Below, piece after piece: positions 12,300-13,386 of a stretch of 13,386 nt of DNA. The notes under the pieces were generated by a model, which was not told where the DNA came from, ran no database searches, and was given only the letters and a program-made list of their open reading frames with translations. The stretch spans positions 1 through 13,386 of the forward strand of contig JAUQQI010000083.1 in the NCBI GenBank assembly GCA_030549955.1, written 5' to 3'. The position numbers and the translations under genes were made by a program. The DNA is from Chloroflexota bacterium. Lineage in GTDB: Bacteria > Chloroflexota > Dehalococcoidia > JAUQQI01. Position 1 is the stretch's first letter. The number at the start of each line of letters is the position of its first letter.

Positions 12300-13386
12300 C
12301 GACCGCTTTCAGCCTGGGCCCCTGATCCGCCTCGGGCTGAGCTTCGCTTTCGGCCAGCTCCTCTGTCACGATTTTAATCAGGGTGCCGACCACTACCGGG
12401 TCGAACTGGCGGCCTGCCTCAGCGGCCAGCCGACGGAGGGCCTCGTCAACCGGGATACCCTTGCGGTAGGGCCGGTCTGAGATCATGGCGTCGAAGGCAT
12501 CGGCGACGGCAATGATGCGACTGCCCAGGGGAATCTCCTCCCCCTTGAGGCCGTCGGGATAGCCCTTGCCGTCGTAGCGCTCGTGGTGGTGGCGAACAAG
12601 TTTGGCCCCGCGGCGGAAGAGGGAGAGGTGACTGAGAATATCACTGCCGATGACCGGGTGCTTGGTCATCTCGGCCCACTCTTCGTCACTTAGAGGTCCG
12701 GCCTTGCGCAGGACCGAATCCCGGACGCCGACTTTGCCGATATCATGGAGACGGGCGGCCTGAACGATGACCCGGACCTCGTCGTCGGTGAGGCCGAGGC
12801 GGCGGGCAATCTTTTCGGCGTAGCGGGCCTCCCGTTCAGAATGGCCGGCGGTTTCACCATCCCGCTCGTGGAGGACCCGAACCAGGGCGTAGAGGGCCTC
12901 TTCGGTTTCATGCCGGAGCCTGGTGGCGATCTCGAAGCTCTGACGGATGGCGACGAGGGGGACAATGGTCAGGACGACACTGAGGGGCTGAACCTGCCAG
13001 AGGAGGGCAAAAGCCAGCCCCGTTGGCAAAACGGCAGCGTAGTTAAGTAAGAGCGGCTGGTGATTGCCCCGCCAGACGGTCCAGAAGGACATCTTCTCGG
13101 ACAGGGCCACCACGCCGGAAACCAGCACGTTCGGAATCAGAGCGAAGGCCGCGGCCGCAAGCAACAGACCAACTGCCGCCCCAGCCGAAGATAGGAATCT
13201 CACATCTGACTCTGACCAGGTCGTCAAGGCCAAGCTGGCGACAGCCAACATTATCGTGTCCATGGACACATTAAATATAATGCGATACCATGTTCGTCGG
13301 CGTAACACACCGTCGGCAATTAATAGACTCAAAATTACTATTAGGAATGTGGCCGTTGGTCCCAAAAGCAAAATGGCTGCAAAGTA
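12283..13386 (-). CDS. Membrane HD-GYP domain protein (putative c-di-GMP phosphodiesterase), N-terminus cut by window edge
   Basis: The N-terminal half is membrane-embedded, with about five or six helices between the edge and about 12940. The C-terminal half is a complete HD-GYP domain: LHERDGETAGHSER, ARLHDIGKVGVRD with the His-Asp pair (near 12745), KHPVIGSDIL, HHHERYDGKGYPDGLKG (near 12550-12600) and ADAFDAMISDRPYRKG. All metal-binding residues expected for an active c-di-GMP (or cyclic dinucleotide) hydrolase appear present. The frame continues beyond the TTG at 13371 to the right edge as hydrophobic codons (YFAAIL), so the true start is probably outside the window. The TAG stop overlaps the DUF5317 gene. 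The membrane part near the edge is visibly less GC-rich than the rest. Confidence 0.92.
   Translation of the reverse strand, partial: YFAAILLLGPTATFLIVILSLLIADGVLRRRTWYRIIFNVSMDTIMLAVASLALTTWSESDVRFLSSAGAAVGLLLAAAAFALIPNVLVSGVVALSEKMSFWTVWRGNHQPLLLNYAAVLPTGLAFALLWQVQPLSVVLTIVPLVAIRQSFEIATRLRHETEEALYALVRVLHERDGETAGHSEREARYAEKIARRLGLTDDEVRVIVQAARLHDIGKVGVRDSVLRKAGPLSDEEWAEMTKHPVIGSDILSHLSLFRRGAKLVRHHHERYDGKGYPDGLKGEEIPLGSRIIAVADAFDAMISDRPYRKGIPVDEALRRLAAEAGRQFDPVVVGTLIKIVTEELAESEAQPEADQGPRLKAVGEDSP

Noticed and set aside
1..13386. CRISPR array, insertion sequence or toxin-antitoxin system
   Set aside because: No regularly spaced repeats, transposase motifs or terminal inverted repeats were found. 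The small divergent pair at 8582-9214 lacks any known toxin or antitoxin signature.

Overview
This is a GC-rich bacterial chromosomal window, probably from a free-living, possibly thermophilic, deep-branching bacterium. The gene content (a dprA-topA pair, an NfeD protease with a slipin, a DUF402 protein, a DUF5317/HD-GYP pair, and near-leaderless promoters) is compatible with Chloroflexota or a GC-rich clostridial-type Firmicute. I cannot choose between them from the sequence, so the placement is low-confidence. No insertion sequence, CRISPR array, rRNA or tRNA gene was recognised. It reads as a housekeeping region with a few unusual neighbourhoods.

Layout. Positions 1-2519 (minus strand) hold dprA followed by the 5' two thirds of topA; topA runs off the left edge. 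dprA is broken: two short internal deletions each shift the frame, and together they restore it. Positions 2520-3039 have no convincing gene but contain several inverted repeats and a TTGACC/TATCAT promoter. Positions 3040-5040 (plus) are an apparent two-gene operon: a class III PLP aminotransferase and a thioredoxin-fold protein with only one active-site cysteine. Positions 5047-6175 (minus) are a convergent two-gene unit: a muconolactone-isomerase-like protein and an AHL-lactonase-type metallo-beta-lactamase-fold hydrolase. A divergent promoter region (6176-6370) follows. The next operon (6371-8567, plus) encodes the membrane serine protease NfeD overlapping a slipin/SPFH protein, a widely conserved membrane quality-control pair.

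Positions 8582-9762 form a compact divergent locus. A small, basic, proline-rich, tail-anchored protein (minus) faces a small excisionase-like HTH protein (plus), then a DUF402 protein. All three have a TATAAT-like hexamer exactly 8 nt before the ATG and no clear Shine-Dalgarno, so they are probably translated from leaderless or nearly leaderless mRNAs. Positions 9802-11715 (plus) encode a PMT/ArnT-like GT-C membrane glycosyltransferase with a large C-terminal extension. It converges, with a 13-nt overlap, on a minus-strand pair: an HD-GYP membrane phosphodiesterase (N-terminus cut by the right edge) whose 3' end overlaps a DUF5317 membrane protein by 17 nt.

No single dramatic new system is proven here. 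The signals I rate highest are the uniform 8-nt leaderless promoter architecture, the pairing of two lactone-chemistry families, the doubly deleted dprA, the single-cysteine thioredoxin-fold protein beside an aminotransferase, and the structured intergenic region at 2627-2947.
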